From contig CACFJO010000003.1 of NCBI GenBank assembly GCA_902566675.1, positions 1 to 46,337 on the forward strand: DNA of 46,337 bases, read 5' to 3'. Shown here piece by piece: positions 24,192 to 31,651 of this stretch (position 1 is the first letter of the stretch; each line of letters begins with the position of its first letter). A program made the position numbers and the translations under genes. The notes under the pieces are model-generated. The model did no database searches. It was given only the letters and a program-made list of their open reading frames with translations, and was not told where the DNA came from. The DNA comes from an uncultured Pelagibacteraceae bacterium (lineage in GTDB: Bacteria; Pseudomonadota; Alphaproteobacteria; Pelagibacterales; Pelagibacteraceae).

Positions 24192-25088
24192 TTATTTTCT
24201 TCCAAAACCTGGTTTGTCTGTATCCTGACCAGCTTCAATAATTTCTTTTCTTACTTTTTTAGTAGAAGAAAAAATTTCTAGAAGTTTCTTGCTATCCTTA
24301 TTTTTAATAGCATCTTTTATTTCATTAAGATTCTTGGAGTAATTATCTAAAACTTTAAGAATATTTTCACTGTTATCAATAAATATATCTTTCCACATTA
24401 AAGGGTCTGATGCTGCTATCCTTGTAAAATCTCTTAGACCACCTGCACTGTATTGTATAACGTCATCTTTAAATTTATCCTCATTGTTTATAGCTGTTTT
24501 AACAATACTGTAAGCTACAGCATGTGGTAGGTGGCTCGTAAGAGATAAAACATAATCATGATCTTCAAATGACATAATTTTTGTCTTACAGCCAAGCTTA
24601 ATCCAAAAGTTTTCTAGAGTTTTTATTTTATCTTTAGTAGCTTTCTCGTCAGCAGATAAGATGCACCATCTATTTTGAAATAAACTTGAAAAACCTGCCT
24701 CGGGACCACTATATTCAGTTCCAGCTATAGGATGTGATGCAATCCAATTTATATCTTTAAGATTAAGATTGCTAATAATTTTATTTACTTCCTTTTTTGC
24801 AGAACCTGTATCCGTTAAAATGGTATTCTTTTTTAAATTAGATTGAGTAGACAGAAGTATTTCTTTGTAACTACTTAAAGGAGAAGCGATTATTACCAAA
24901 TCAGAATTCTTCACTACATCAGAAATATTTATACAGATTTCTGCTGAAAAATTTTTTTTCAAATAATTAGTTACGCTCAACGATTTATCGTAGGCACTTA
25001 TTTTAATTGCTAATTTTTTTTCTTCTACAGCTCTTAAAATAGAAGATCCAATTAAACCACAACCAATAATACTTACCTTATTAAACAT
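24192..25088 (-). CDS. tyrC: Prephenate/arogenate dehydrogenase
   Basis: NAD(P)-dependent dehydrogenase of tyrosine synthesis, 298 residues. Rossmann motif IIGCGLIGSS (about 7-16); family blocks ASPLSSYKEIL, DTGSAKKEVN, IASHPIAGTEYSGPEAG and SLTSHLPHAVAYS, the last with the conserved catalytic-area His. Whether it uses prephenate or arogenate cannot be decided. Its ATG lies inside the end of hisC (8-nt overlap). The hisC-tyrC pairing is common in alphaproteobacteria, where the HisC-like enzyme can also transaminate aromatic precursors. Confidence 0.92.
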   Translation of the reverse strand: MFNKVSIIGCGLIGSSILRAVEEKKLAIKISAYDKSLSVTNYLKKNFSAEICINISDVVKNSDLVIIASPLSSYKEILLSTQSNLKKNTILTDTGSAKKEVNKIISNLNLKDINWIASHPIAGTEYSGPEAGFSSLFQNRWCILSADEKATKDKIKTLENFWIKLGCKTKIMSFEDHDYVLSLTSHLPHAVAYSIVKTAINNEDKFKDDVIQYSAGGLRDFTRIAASDPLMWKDIFIDNSENILKVLDNYSKNLNEIKDAIKNKDSKKLLEIFSSTKKVRKEIIEAGQDTDKPGFGRK

Positions 25089-26163
25089 TTAATATTTTTT
25101 TCATTTTTGAAATTAATTTTTTATTTTCATCGCTTTTTCCAATTGTAATTCTCAGTGAATTCTTAATACCATAAACATCCATTTTACGAACTAGAATTCC
25201 AGTTTTAGCTAACTTTTTAAAAACTTTTGATGAATTTATTTTTACTCTATCAAAATTCACTAATAAAAAGTTACTATAGCTTTTGTTAGTTTCAATTTTC
25301 ATTTTTTTCAACTCATTAAACATTTCTTTATTCCATTTATTTACATGCTTTATTTCTCTGTTTAACCATAAACTATCTTTAATTGCTGCAGATGCAGCAA
25401 ATAAAGCTGGCCTGCTTACATTGAATGGAGGTTTAATTTTATTAAGTGCATTTATAATTTCTTTAGATGCATAACCCCATCCAACTCTTAATCCTGCCAG
25501 TCCATAAATTTTTGAAAATGTTCTTGTCATTACAACATTCTTATAATTTTTGAAAATCTTTAAAGCTGAAAGGTAATCTTTTTGTTTTACGTATTCAAAA
25601 TAAGCATCATCAACAACCAATAGAATATTGCTTCTTAGTTTTTTTCTTAAAAATATTAAATCTTTTTTTTTGATATAAGTACCAGTTGGGTTGTTAGGAT
25701 TAGCCAAAAAAACAATTTTTGTTTTTTTTGTAACTTTATTTATTATATCTTTAACTGAAACTGTAAAATTGTCCTCTTTAGAATAAATAACTTTAGCTCC
25801 ATTCATTTTGCTATAAATTCTGTAAATAATAAAACTGTATTTTGGTACTATTACTTCGTCACCTTTTTTTAAAAATAATTTGCAAACTAATTCAAAAATT
25901 TGGTCAGATCCTGATCCTAGAATTATTCTATTTTTATTTAGTTTAAATTTCTTGGATAATGCTTCTCTTAAAAAAGTTCCATCAGAGTCTGGGTATCTAG
26001 AAAAGCTCTTAGAAACTTTTAGATACTCTTTTTTTGCCCTAGGGCTTGGGCCTAGAGCAGACTCATTAGCAGATAATTTTATTTTTGCTAATTTGCTTTT
26101 AAATAAGCTCATTCCAGCTACATACTTTTCAGCTACAATCTTATTTGGTTTAGGAAACGTCAT
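25081..26163 (-). CDS. hisC: Histidinol-phosphate aminotransferase
   Basis: PLP aminotransferase of histidine synthesis, 360 residues. N-terminal LSANESALGPSPRA, FLANPNNPTGTYI (about 152-164), DDAYFEYV (about 185-192), the PLP lysine Lys218 in TRTFSKIYGLAGLRVGWG, and the end-domain Arg in NSLRITIGKSDEN. Being next to tyrC rather than in a his operon, it may also act on prephenate or phenylpyruvate, as HisC/AspC-like enzymes do elsewhere. Transcribed divergently from the SAM-II/metX unit. Confidence 0.92.
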   Translation of the reverse strand: MTFPKPNKIVAEKYVAGMSLFKSKLAKIKLSANESALGPSPRAKKEYLKVSKSFSRYPDSDGTFLREALSKKFKLNKNRIILGSGSDQIFELVCKLFLKKGDEVIVPKYSFIIYRIYSKMNGAKVIYSKEDNFTVSVKDIINKVTKKTKIVFLANPNNPTGTYIKKKDLIFLRKKLRSNILLVVDDAYFEYVKQKDYLSALKIFKNYKNVVMTRTFSKIYGLAGLRVGWGYASKEIINALNKIKPPFNVSRPALFAASAAIKDSLWLNREIKHVNKWNKEMFNELKKMKIETNKSYSNFLLVNFDRVKINSSKVFKKLAKTGILVRKMDVYGIKNSLRITIGKSDENKKLISKMKKILNV

Positions 26164-26222
26164 ATTCTAATGTATTATCTAAATTGTTAGAGTTTTTCTA
26201 TAAGTCTTTATCTTATATAAAA

Positions 26223-26251
26223 TTGACAAGTTTATGATCATTTAGTAAACA
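26223..26251 (+). promoter_or_regulatory. Promoter of the metX-metW-gloB operon
   Basis: A perfect -35 TTGACA (26223-26228), 17 nt, then TAAACA (26246-26251) as -10. The predicted start near 26257-26258 coincides with the first base-paired nucleotides of the SAM-II aptamer, which supports the assignment. The 120-nt leader therefore consists only of riboswitch and terminator. Confidence 0.6.
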
Positions 26252-26255
26252 TATC

Positions 26256-26307
26256 TCGCGCTGATTTAACCATATTGCAAGCGCATAACAAATGTAGCTA
26301 AAAAGGG
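26256..26307 (+). ncRNA. SAM-II riboswitch aptamer
   Basis: The sequence follows the SAM-II consensus almost base for base: TCGCGCTGATTTAACC, TATTGCAAGCGC, AAATGTAGCTAAAAAGGG. Stem P1 is GCGCT (26258-26262) with AGCGC (26280-26284); the TTGCA segment (26275-26279) can pair with TGTAG (26293-26297) to form the pseudoknot. SAM-II senses S-adenosylmethionine and represses methionine synthesis in alphaproteobacteria. Here it precedes metX and is followed directly by a terminator. As I recall, it is very close to the marine metX SAM-II used for structural work. Confidence 0.96.
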
Positions 26308-26310
26308 GAT

Positions 26311-26336
26311 GCCCAGTTTAGCTGGGCTTTTTTTTT
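26311..26336 (+). terminator. SAM-II-controlled intrinsic terminator
   Basis: GCCCAG (26311-26316), 5-nt loop TTTAG, CTGGGC (26322-26327), then nine T (26328-26336). It ends 2 nt before the metX ATG. The competing antiterminator is AGCTAAA (26296-26302, part of the aptamer) with TTTAGCT (26317-26323), plus GGG/CCC (26306-26308, 26312-26314). SAM binding would hold the AGCTAAA segment in the aptamer and let the terminator form. Confidence 0.9.
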
Positions 26337-26338
26337 GG

Positions 26339-27478
26339 ATGAATATAAAACTTGAGAATATAAAGAAACTAGATGTTATTAAGCCACTTAAATTAGATTG
26401 TGGTAAGACGATTAGTGGTTTTCCCTTAGCTTATGAAACTTACGGGAAATTAAATGAAAATAAAGATAATGCAATTTTAGTTTTTCATGCCCTTACAGGA
26501 GATCAGTTTGTAACAGGCATTAATCCAATTACCAAAAAAGAAGGTTGGTGGGTTACTGCAGTAGGACCTGGTAAGTCTATAGATACAAACAAGTACTTTG
26601 TTATCTGCGCGAACGTCATAGGTGGCTGCATGGGTTCTCTAGGTCCAAAAAATATTAATCCAGAAACAAAAACACCTTATGGATTAGATTTTCCAGTTAT
26701 TACAATAAAAGATATGATCAGGGCACAGGAGTCTTTGCTTGAACATCTTGGCATAAAAAAACTCTTGTGTGCAACTGGCGGATCTATGGGTGGAATGCAG
26801 CTTTTACAATTTTGCGCAACTTTTCCTGATAAAACTTTTTCAGCTGTTCCTATAGCATGTAGTTCAAGTCATAGTGCACAAAACATTGCTTTAAATGAAT
26901 TAGCTCGCCAGGCGATAATGGCTGACCCCGTGTGGGATAATGGCAAATATGTTTTAAAAAATGTTCAACCAAAGAATGGATTAGCAGTAGCTAGAATGGT
27001 TGGGCACATAAGTTATTTGTCTGAAAAAGGTATGCAAGAAAAGTTTGGAAGAAAATTGCAAGAAAAAGCAGATTATGAATTCAGTTTCAATGCAGATTTT
27101 CAAGTTGAGAGTTATTTAAGACATCAAGGTTATGCGTTTACGGAAAGATTTGATGCAAATTCTATACTTTATATAACAAGAGCTATGGATTATTTTGATC
27201 TTTCTAAACAATTTAAGGGTGGTTTGATTGAGGCTTTCAAAAATCAAAAAACGAAGTTTTTAATAATATCTTTCTCTTCAGACTGGCTTTACACAACAAA
27301 AGAAAATAAGGATATAGTAATAGCTTTAAATGCTTCAGGAGCAGATGTTTCTTACTCTGAAATTATAACTGATAAAGGTCATGACTCCTTTTTATTAGAT
27401 GAACCTGACTTTTTAAAAACTCTTAAAAGTTTTATAGACTCAATGTACGAAAAATTTAAAAATGAAAAAAGAATTTAA
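26339..27478 (+). CDS. metX: Homoserine O-acetyltransferase (MetX type)
   Basis: First committed enzyme of methionine synthesis, acylating homoserine with acetyl-CoA; alpha/beta hydrolase fold, 379 residues from this start. LAYETYGKLNE (30-40), nucleophile Ser149 in ATGGSMGGMQLLQF, catalytic Asp in SFSSDWLYTT and His in DKGHDSFLLDEP. Some MetX proteins use succinyl-CoA instead; not resolved. I chose the ATG at 26339. An in-frame ATG at 26309 with GGGG just before it would add MPSLAGLFFW but is encoded by the terminator hairpin. It overlaps metW by 17 nt. Confidence 0.95.
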   Translation: MNIKLENIKKLDVIKPLKLDCGKTISGFPLAYETYGKLNENKDNAILVFHALTGDQFVTGINPITKKEGWWVTAVGPGKSIDTNKYFVICANVIGGCMGSLGPKNINPETKTPYGLDFPVITIKDMIRAQESLLEHLGIKKLLCATGGSMGGMQLLQFCATFPDKTFSAVPIACSSSHSAQNIALNELARQAIMADPVWDNGKYVLKNVQPKNGLAVARMVGHISYLSEKGMQEKFGRKLQEKADYEFSFNADFQVESYLRHQGYAFTERFDANSILYITRAMDYFDLSKQFKGGLIEAFKNQKTKFLIISFSSDWLYTTKENKDIVIALNASGADVSYSEIITDKGHDSFLLDEPDFLKTLKSFIDSMYEKFKNEKRI

Positions 27479-28055
27479 AGTTATTGCAGAATTATTATCT
27501 GATAATACTCGAGTGCTTGATGTAGGCTGTGGTGATGGCTCTTTGATGGATCTTCTTAAAAAAGAAAAAAACATAGAAGTTCGTGGTTTGGAGCTTAATC
27601 AAGAAAACGTACAACAATGTATTCACAAAGGTTTACCCGTAATTCAAGGTAATGCAGAAACAGAGTTACACCAATTTCCAGATCAATCTTTTGATTATGT
27701 TGTTCTTAGTCAAACACTTCAAGCTTTTTATGAACCTGAAAAAGTATTAAGAGATCTTTTAAAAATCGGAAAATCGGTTGTGATTTCAATTCCAAATTTT
27801 GGTTTTTGGAAAGTAAGAACCAAACTTTTATTTTTTGGTAAAATGCCAGTGACAAAAACACTTCCTAATACATGGTATAACACACCTAACTTGCATATGT
27901 GTACAATTAAAGATTTATTTAATTTTTGTGATGAAAAAAAAATTAACATTAAAAAAGTTATTGGGGTAAATGAAGATAAAACATCTTTGATTACTAAAAA
28001 TAATTTAGAAATTAAAAATCTTTTTTCAAAACTGGGTATTTTTTTAATTGGATAA
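27462..28055 (+). CDS. metW: Methionine biosynthesis protein MetW
   Basis: SAM-dependent methyltransferase-fold protein of 197 residues, regularly paired with metX in proteobacteria. SAM-binding motif RVLDVGCGDGSLMDLL (about 17-32); family blocks GLELNQENVQQCIHKGLPVIQG, DYVVLSQTLQ and SIPNFGFWKVR, then NTPNLHMCTIKDL. Genetic studies elsewhere tie it to homoserine acylation, with MetW needed for MetX activity. Overlap with metX indicates translational coupling under the SAM-II switch. Confidence 0.95.
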   Translation: MKKEFKVIAELLSDNTRVLDVGCGDGSLMDLLKKEKNIEVRGLELNQENVQQCIHKGLPVIQGNAETELHQFPDQSFDYVVLSQTLQAFYEPEKVLRDLLKIGKSVVISIPNFGFWKVRTKLLFFGKMPVTKTLPNTWYNTPNLHMCTIKDLFNFCDEKKINIKKVIGVNEDKTSLITKNNLEIKNLFSKLGIFLIG

Positions 28056-28056
28056 A

Positions 28057-28815
28057 ATGATAATAGAAATCGTTCCATGTTTAAGTGACAATTACAGTTA
28101 TGTAATTTATGAAAAAAAGACAAATACTGTCTCAATAGTGGACCCTGCTGAATTTGAAGCTTGTGATAAAGTAATTAATAAATACAAAAAACTTGATTTT
28201 ATTTTAAATACTCATCATCATGCTGATCACGTTGGTGCAAACTTAGAACTTAAAAAGAAATATAGTTCGAAAGTTCTAGGTTATGTTTCAGATAAAAATC
28301 GTATTCCAGGAATAGATATATTGCTCAAAGAAAATCAAAAACAAAAGATTGGAAATTTAGAATTTGAAGTAATTTTTATTCCAGGTCACACCAAAGGCCA
28401 CATTGCTTTTTTTTTTAGTAAGGAAAAAGTTGCTTTTACGGGAGATACATTATTTGCATTAGGATGTGGTAGAATTTTTGAGGGTACTCATGAAGAAATG
28501 TTTATTTCTCTAAATAAAATTAAAAAACTTCCATCTGATACTAAAATTTATTGTGGACACGAATACACAAAATCAAATTTAAATTTTTGTTTAACTTACG
28601 ATCCTAATAATACCTTTTTAAAGGTGAGAGAAATCGACATTTTTAAAAAATTAAATTCTAATCAACCAACTATCCCATCTACTTTAGGTCAAGAAATTAA
28701 AACAAACATTTTCTTAAGGTGTAACGATCCTGAAATTAGGTATGCTTTAGGCCTTAAAGATTCATCTGAACTTGAAGTTTTTTCAAAATTACGAGATTTA
28801 AAGGACTCTTTTTAA
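28057..28815 (+). CDS. gloB: Hydroxyacylglutathione hydrolase (glyoxalase II)
   Basis: Metallo-beta-lactamase-fold enzyme that hydrolyses S-lactoylglutathione in methylglyoxal detoxification, 252 residues. Binuclear metal site THHHADHVG (about 49-57), HTKGHIAFF, FTGDTLFALGCGRIFEG and GHEYTKSNL; the C-terminal glutathione-binding part ends LGLKDSSELEVFSKLRDLK. I use the ATG at 28057, one base after the metW stop; an in-frame TTG at 28048 is less likely. The metXW-gloB order also occurs in other alphaproteobacteria. Confidence 0.94.
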   Translation: MIIEIVPCLSDNYSYVIYEKKTNTVSIVDPAEFEACDKVINKYKKLDFILNTHHHADHVGANLELKKKYSSKVLGYVSDKNRIPGIDILLKENQKQKIGNLEFEVIFIPGHTKGHIAFFFSKEKVAFTGDTLFALGCGRIFEGTHEEMFISLNKIKKLPSDTKIYCGHEYTKSNLNFCLTYDPNNTFLKVREIDIFKKLNSNQPTIPSTLGQEIKTNIFLRCNDPEIRYALGLKDSSELEVFSKLRDLKDSF

Positions 28816-28826
28816 CTTCTATAATC

Positions 28827-28854
28827 TTGACTTGCTAGCGCTGAAGGCTATATT
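28827..28854 (+). promoter_or_regulatory. Promoter of the rplU-rpmA-obgE unit
   Basis: CTTGACT with -35 TTGACT (28827-28832), 16 nt, then TATATT (28849-28854). The predicted start near 28861 leaves a leader of about 20 nt before rplU. This is the clearest ribosomal-protein promoter in the window and fits the alphaproteobacterial CTTGAC-type -35. Confidence 0.6.
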
Positions 28855-28881
28855 TCGTGAAAATTAAAAATTAAAAATTTT

Positions 28882-29289
28882 ATGTCATTTGCTATAATTG
28901 AAACAGGTGGAAAACAGTACAAAGTATCTGCAAGTAAAATATTAGAAATTGAAAAACTTAATGCCAAAGTTGGACAAACTATAAAATTTGATAATGTTTT
29001 GCTTTTAAACGATGACAAAAATACAGAAGTTGGAAATCCAAAAGTTGAGGGAGCTACGGTTGAAGCTAAACTTTTAAATAATGTTAAAGATCGAACAGTA
29101 TTAGTTTTTCATAAGAGAAGAAGAAAACACTCTAGGAAGAAGAATGGTCACAGACAACGTCATTCAAAAATACAAATTACAAAAATTTTAGCAAAAGGTG
29201 GTAAAGTGATTGATGAAGCAAAAATATTAGAAAAAAAGAAACCTTTAAAAGAGGAAAAAAAAGTAATAAAAAGAGTAGCAAAAAAATAG
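28882..29289 (+). CDS. rplU: 50S ribosomal protein L21 with C-terminal extension
   Basis: Large-subunit ribosomal protein that binds 23S rRNA, 135 residues. The core FAIIETGGKQYKVS at the start and HKRRRKHSRKKNGHRQRHSKIQI (given in two parts: HKRRRKHSRKK, then NGHRQRHSKIQI) at about 76-98 are diagnostic. The last 30 residues, a KKKPLKEEKKVIKRV-type Lys/Glu tail, exceed the usual 103-residue bacterial length; alphaproteobacteria often carry such tails. It precedes rpmA by 8 nt. Confidence 0.97.
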   Translation: MSFAIIETGGKQYKVSASKILEIEKLNAKVGQTIKFDNVLLLNDDKNTEVGNPKVEGATVEAKLLNNVKDRTVLVFHKRRRKHSRKKNGHRQRHSKIQITKILAKGGKVIDEAKILEKKKPLKEEKKVIKRVAKK

Positions 29290-29297
29290 GAAATTAA

Positions 29298-29552
29298 ATG
29301 GCAACAAAAAAAGCTGGTGGATCTTCAAAAAACGGCCGAGATAGTAAAGGCAGACGCCTCGGTGTTAAAAGATACGGTGAGCAGCAGGTTATTCCTGGAA
29401 ATATAATAGTAAGACAAAGAGGTACTAAAATTCATCCTGGTGATAACGTAGGTATTGGTAAAGATCATTCAATTTTTTCTTTAATCAAAGGAAAAGTCAA
29501 ATTTAAAAAGTCTAAATTTAACAGAACTTTTGTTTCTGTAATCCCCAATTAA
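29298..29552 (+). CDS. rpmA: 50S ribosomal protein L27
   Basis: Ribosomal protein near the peptidyl-transferase centre, 84 residues, standard length. Begins [20 protein letters not shown], followed by [20 protein letters not shown] and [17 protein letters not shown]. The start follows rplU after 8 nt. There is no Firmicutes-type N-terminal cleavage motif. It is separated from obgE by 40 nt containing an AT-rich hairpin. Confidence 0.98.
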   Translation: MATKKAGGSSKNGRDSKGRRLGVKRYGEQQVIPGNIIVRQRGTKIHPGDNVGIGKDHSIFSLIKGKVKFKKSKFNRTFVSVIPN

Positions 29553-29556
29553 ATCT

Positions 29557-29582
29557 ATATAAATAACTCAAGTTATTTATAT
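29557..29582 (+). repeat. AT-rich hairpin between rpmA and obgE
   Basis: Perfect inverted repeat: ATATAAATAACT (29557-29568), CA, AGTTATTTATAT (29571-29582). As RNA it would form about an 11-bp stem with a 4-nt loop, ending 10 nt before the obgE ATG. No U-tract of note follows. A role in mRNA processing or lowering obgE expression relative to the ribosomal proteins is possible. Confidence 0.5.
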
Positions 29583-29592
29583 TATACTTACG

Positions 29593-30579
29593 ATGAAATT
29601 TTTAGATCAAGCTAAAATATATATCAAAGCAGGTAACGGAGGCTCAGGCTCTGCTAGTTTCCGTCGAGAAAAATTTATTGAGTTTGGTGGACCCGACGGT
29701 GGCGATGGAGGTGACGGAGGATCGATTATAATTGAGTCAGAAAGAAATCTTAATACTTTAATTGACTTTAGATACTCTCAACATTTTAAGGCTAGTCATG
29801 GAAGACCGGGAAGTAAAAGAAACAGAACTGGTGCGAATGGAAGGGATTTAATTCTTAAAGTTCCAGTTGGCACTCAAGTCTACGAAGAGGACAATAATAC
29901 TTTGATCTACGACTTTACAAAAAATAGGGAAAGATACCTCGTGGCTAATGGCGGGAAAGGAGGGTTGGGTAACCTTAGATTTAAAAGTTCAACTAATAGG
30001 GCCCCAAAAAAAAAGACTCAGGGTAAATTGGGAGAAGAGTTTTGGATATGGTTGCAATTAAAAGTGATAGCTGAAATTGGAATAATTGGTAAACCTAATG
30101 CCGGAAAATCAAGTTTGCTTGCTGCTCTCACACGAGCTAAGCCAAAAATAGCAGATTATCCTTTTACAACAATTAATCCAAATTTGGGTGTTACATCTTA
30201 CAATGGCAAAGAGGTAACTTTAGCTGATATACCTGGTTTAGTTGAAGGAGCACATAAAGGAATAGGACTAGGAGACAAATTTTTAAGACATGTTGAAAGA
30301 TGTAAAGTTCTTTTACACCTTATAGATTTAAGTGAGACTAATTTGGTAAATACTTATAATCAAATTAATAGAGAGTTATTGTCTTATGATAAAAAATTAA
30401 TAAAGAAAAAAGAAATTATTTTTTTCAATAAGTCTGATTTATTTGAAAATGAGGAAATAAGACCTAAATTAGATTACTTTAAAAATAAAGTTGGAATTAA
30501 ATTTGAGGTAATTTCTGTTTTCTCGAGAAAAGATATGCAAAAAATAAAAAAAAAATTGATAAAATATGTTAATGGATAA
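29593..30579 (+). CDS. obgE: GTPase Obg/CgtA
   Basis: Ribosome-assembly GTPase of 328 residues. The N-terminal glycine-rich Obg fold covers about 1-158 (AGNGGSGSASFRREKF, GGPDGGDGGDGGS, VANGGKGGLGN). The G domain has G1 GKPNAGKSS (about 165-173), the G2 region YPFTTINPN, G3 LADIPGLVEGAHKG and G4 NKSDL. It ends shortly after the G domain without the long acidic tail of E. coli ObgE. Placement after rplU-rpmA is the classical order. It overlaps proB by 8 or 14 nt depending on the proB start. Confidence 0.97.
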   Translation: MKFLDQAKIYIKAGNGGSGSASFRREKFIEFGGPDGGDGGDGGSIIIESERNLNTLIDFRYSQHFKASHGRPGSKRNRTGANGRDLILKVPVGTQVYEEDNNTLIYDFTKNRERYLVANGGKGGLGNLRFKSSTNRAPKKKTQGKLGEEFWIWLQLKVIAEIGIIGKPNAGKSSLLAALTRAKPKIADYPFTTINPNLGVTSYNGKEVTLADIPGLVEGAHKGIGLGDKFLRHVERCKVLLHLIDLSETNLVNTYNQINRELLSYDKKLIKKKEIIFFNKSDLFENEEIRPKLDYFKNKVGIKFEVISVFSRKDMQKIKKKLIKYVNG

Positions 30580-31651
30580 TTCAAATAAAGTTGTCATAAA
30601 ATTAGGTTCTTCTACAGTTGTTGATAAAAGAGGAAAATTTAAGAAGATATGGGTAACTTCTTTAATTAAAGATATTAAAAAATACTTATCTGGAAAAAAA
30701 ATTGTTATTGTATCGTCAGGAGCTATTGCATTAGGGCAAAAATATCTGAAGATAAGACAGAAAAAAATTCAGCTTGAGATGAGTCAAGCTATAGCCGCTG
30801 TAGGCCAAATCCATTTAGCTGGAGAGTTCCAAAAACTTTTTGATAAATTTAATATAAAATCTGGACAAATTTTAATAAGCCCAGATGATACAGAACAGAG
30901 AAGAAGAGCTTTAAATGTAAGAAACACATTCAGTAATCTGTTTAAGTTAAAAGCTATACCGATTGTAAATGAAAATGATACAACTGCAACTGCTGAGATC
31001 AAATATGGTGATAATGATAGGCTTGCAGCTCGAGTAGCACAAATAATTGGAGCTGATACTTTAATTATTTTTTCTGATGTAGACGGCCTCTATGATAAAT
31101 CAAAAAAAATTGTCAAATCTGTTTCAAGAATTGATAAAGAAGTTTATTCACTAATTGACAAAAAGAAAAATATCTATGGATCTGGCGGAATAGTTACTAA
31201 ATTAGATGCTGCAAAAATTTGTATGAATTCAGGTTGCCATATGTATATCGCAAACGGAAGTAAAAAGAATCCACTTAAAAGAGTGATACAAAAGAAAATT
31301 TATACTCATTTTTCACCTAAAATTTCTAGTCTTGATGCTAGAAAGAAATGGATAATTAGCTCCTTAAACTCTTCAGGTAAAATATATATTGATAAAGGTG
31401 CTGCAAAAGCGTTAATGAATGGAAAAAGTTTACTTGCAGCGGGAATTACTAAAGTTGCTGGATCATTTGACAAAGGAGCAAATATTTTAATAATTGATCA
31501 AGATGATAACCAGTTAGCTAGAGGTCTAGCATCATTTAACTCTATTGAAATCGATAAAATTAAAGGTAAACAAAGTAAAGAAATTGAAAAAATCTTAGGC
31601 TATTTAAGTAAATCTGAGATTGTTCATAAAGATGATATGGTAAAATTATAA
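30566..31651 (+). CDS. proB: Glutamate 5-kinase
   Basis: First step of proline synthesis, phosphorylating glutamate; 361 residues. Amino-acid-kinase domain with VVIKLGSSTVVDKRG, IVSSGAIALG, NENDTTATAEIKYGDNDRLA, SDVDGLYDKS and GSGGIVTKLDAAKIC. A C-terminal PUA domain (about 272-361) includes IDKGAAKALMNGKSLLAAGI. Start ambiguous: ATG at 30566 or at 30572; both lie in the end of obgE. The stop abuts the proA ATG directly, so kinase and reductase are made together, fitting their labile shared intermediate. Confidence 0.95.
   Translation: MLMDNSNKVVIKLGSSTVVDKRGKFKKIWVTSLIKDIKKYLSGKKIVIVSSGAIALGQKYLKIRQKKIQLEMSQAIAAVGQIHLAGEFQKLFDKFNIKSGQILISPDDTEQRRRALNVRNTFSNLFKLKAIPIVNENDTTATAEIKYGDNDRLAARVAQIIGADTLIIFSDVDGLYDKSKKIVKSVSRIDKEVYSLIDKKKNIYGSGGIVTKLDAAKICMNSGCHMYIANGSKKNPLKRVIQKKIYTHFSPKISSLDARKKWIISSLNSSGKIYIDKGAAKALMNGKSLLAAGITKVAGSFDKGANILIIDQDDNQLARGLASFNSIEIDKIKGKQSKEIEKILGYLSKSEIVHKDDMVKL

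Noticed and set aside
28048-28056. TTG start for gloB
   Set aside because: It would add MDK inside metW; the ATG at 28057 gives the usual glyoxalase II N-terminus.
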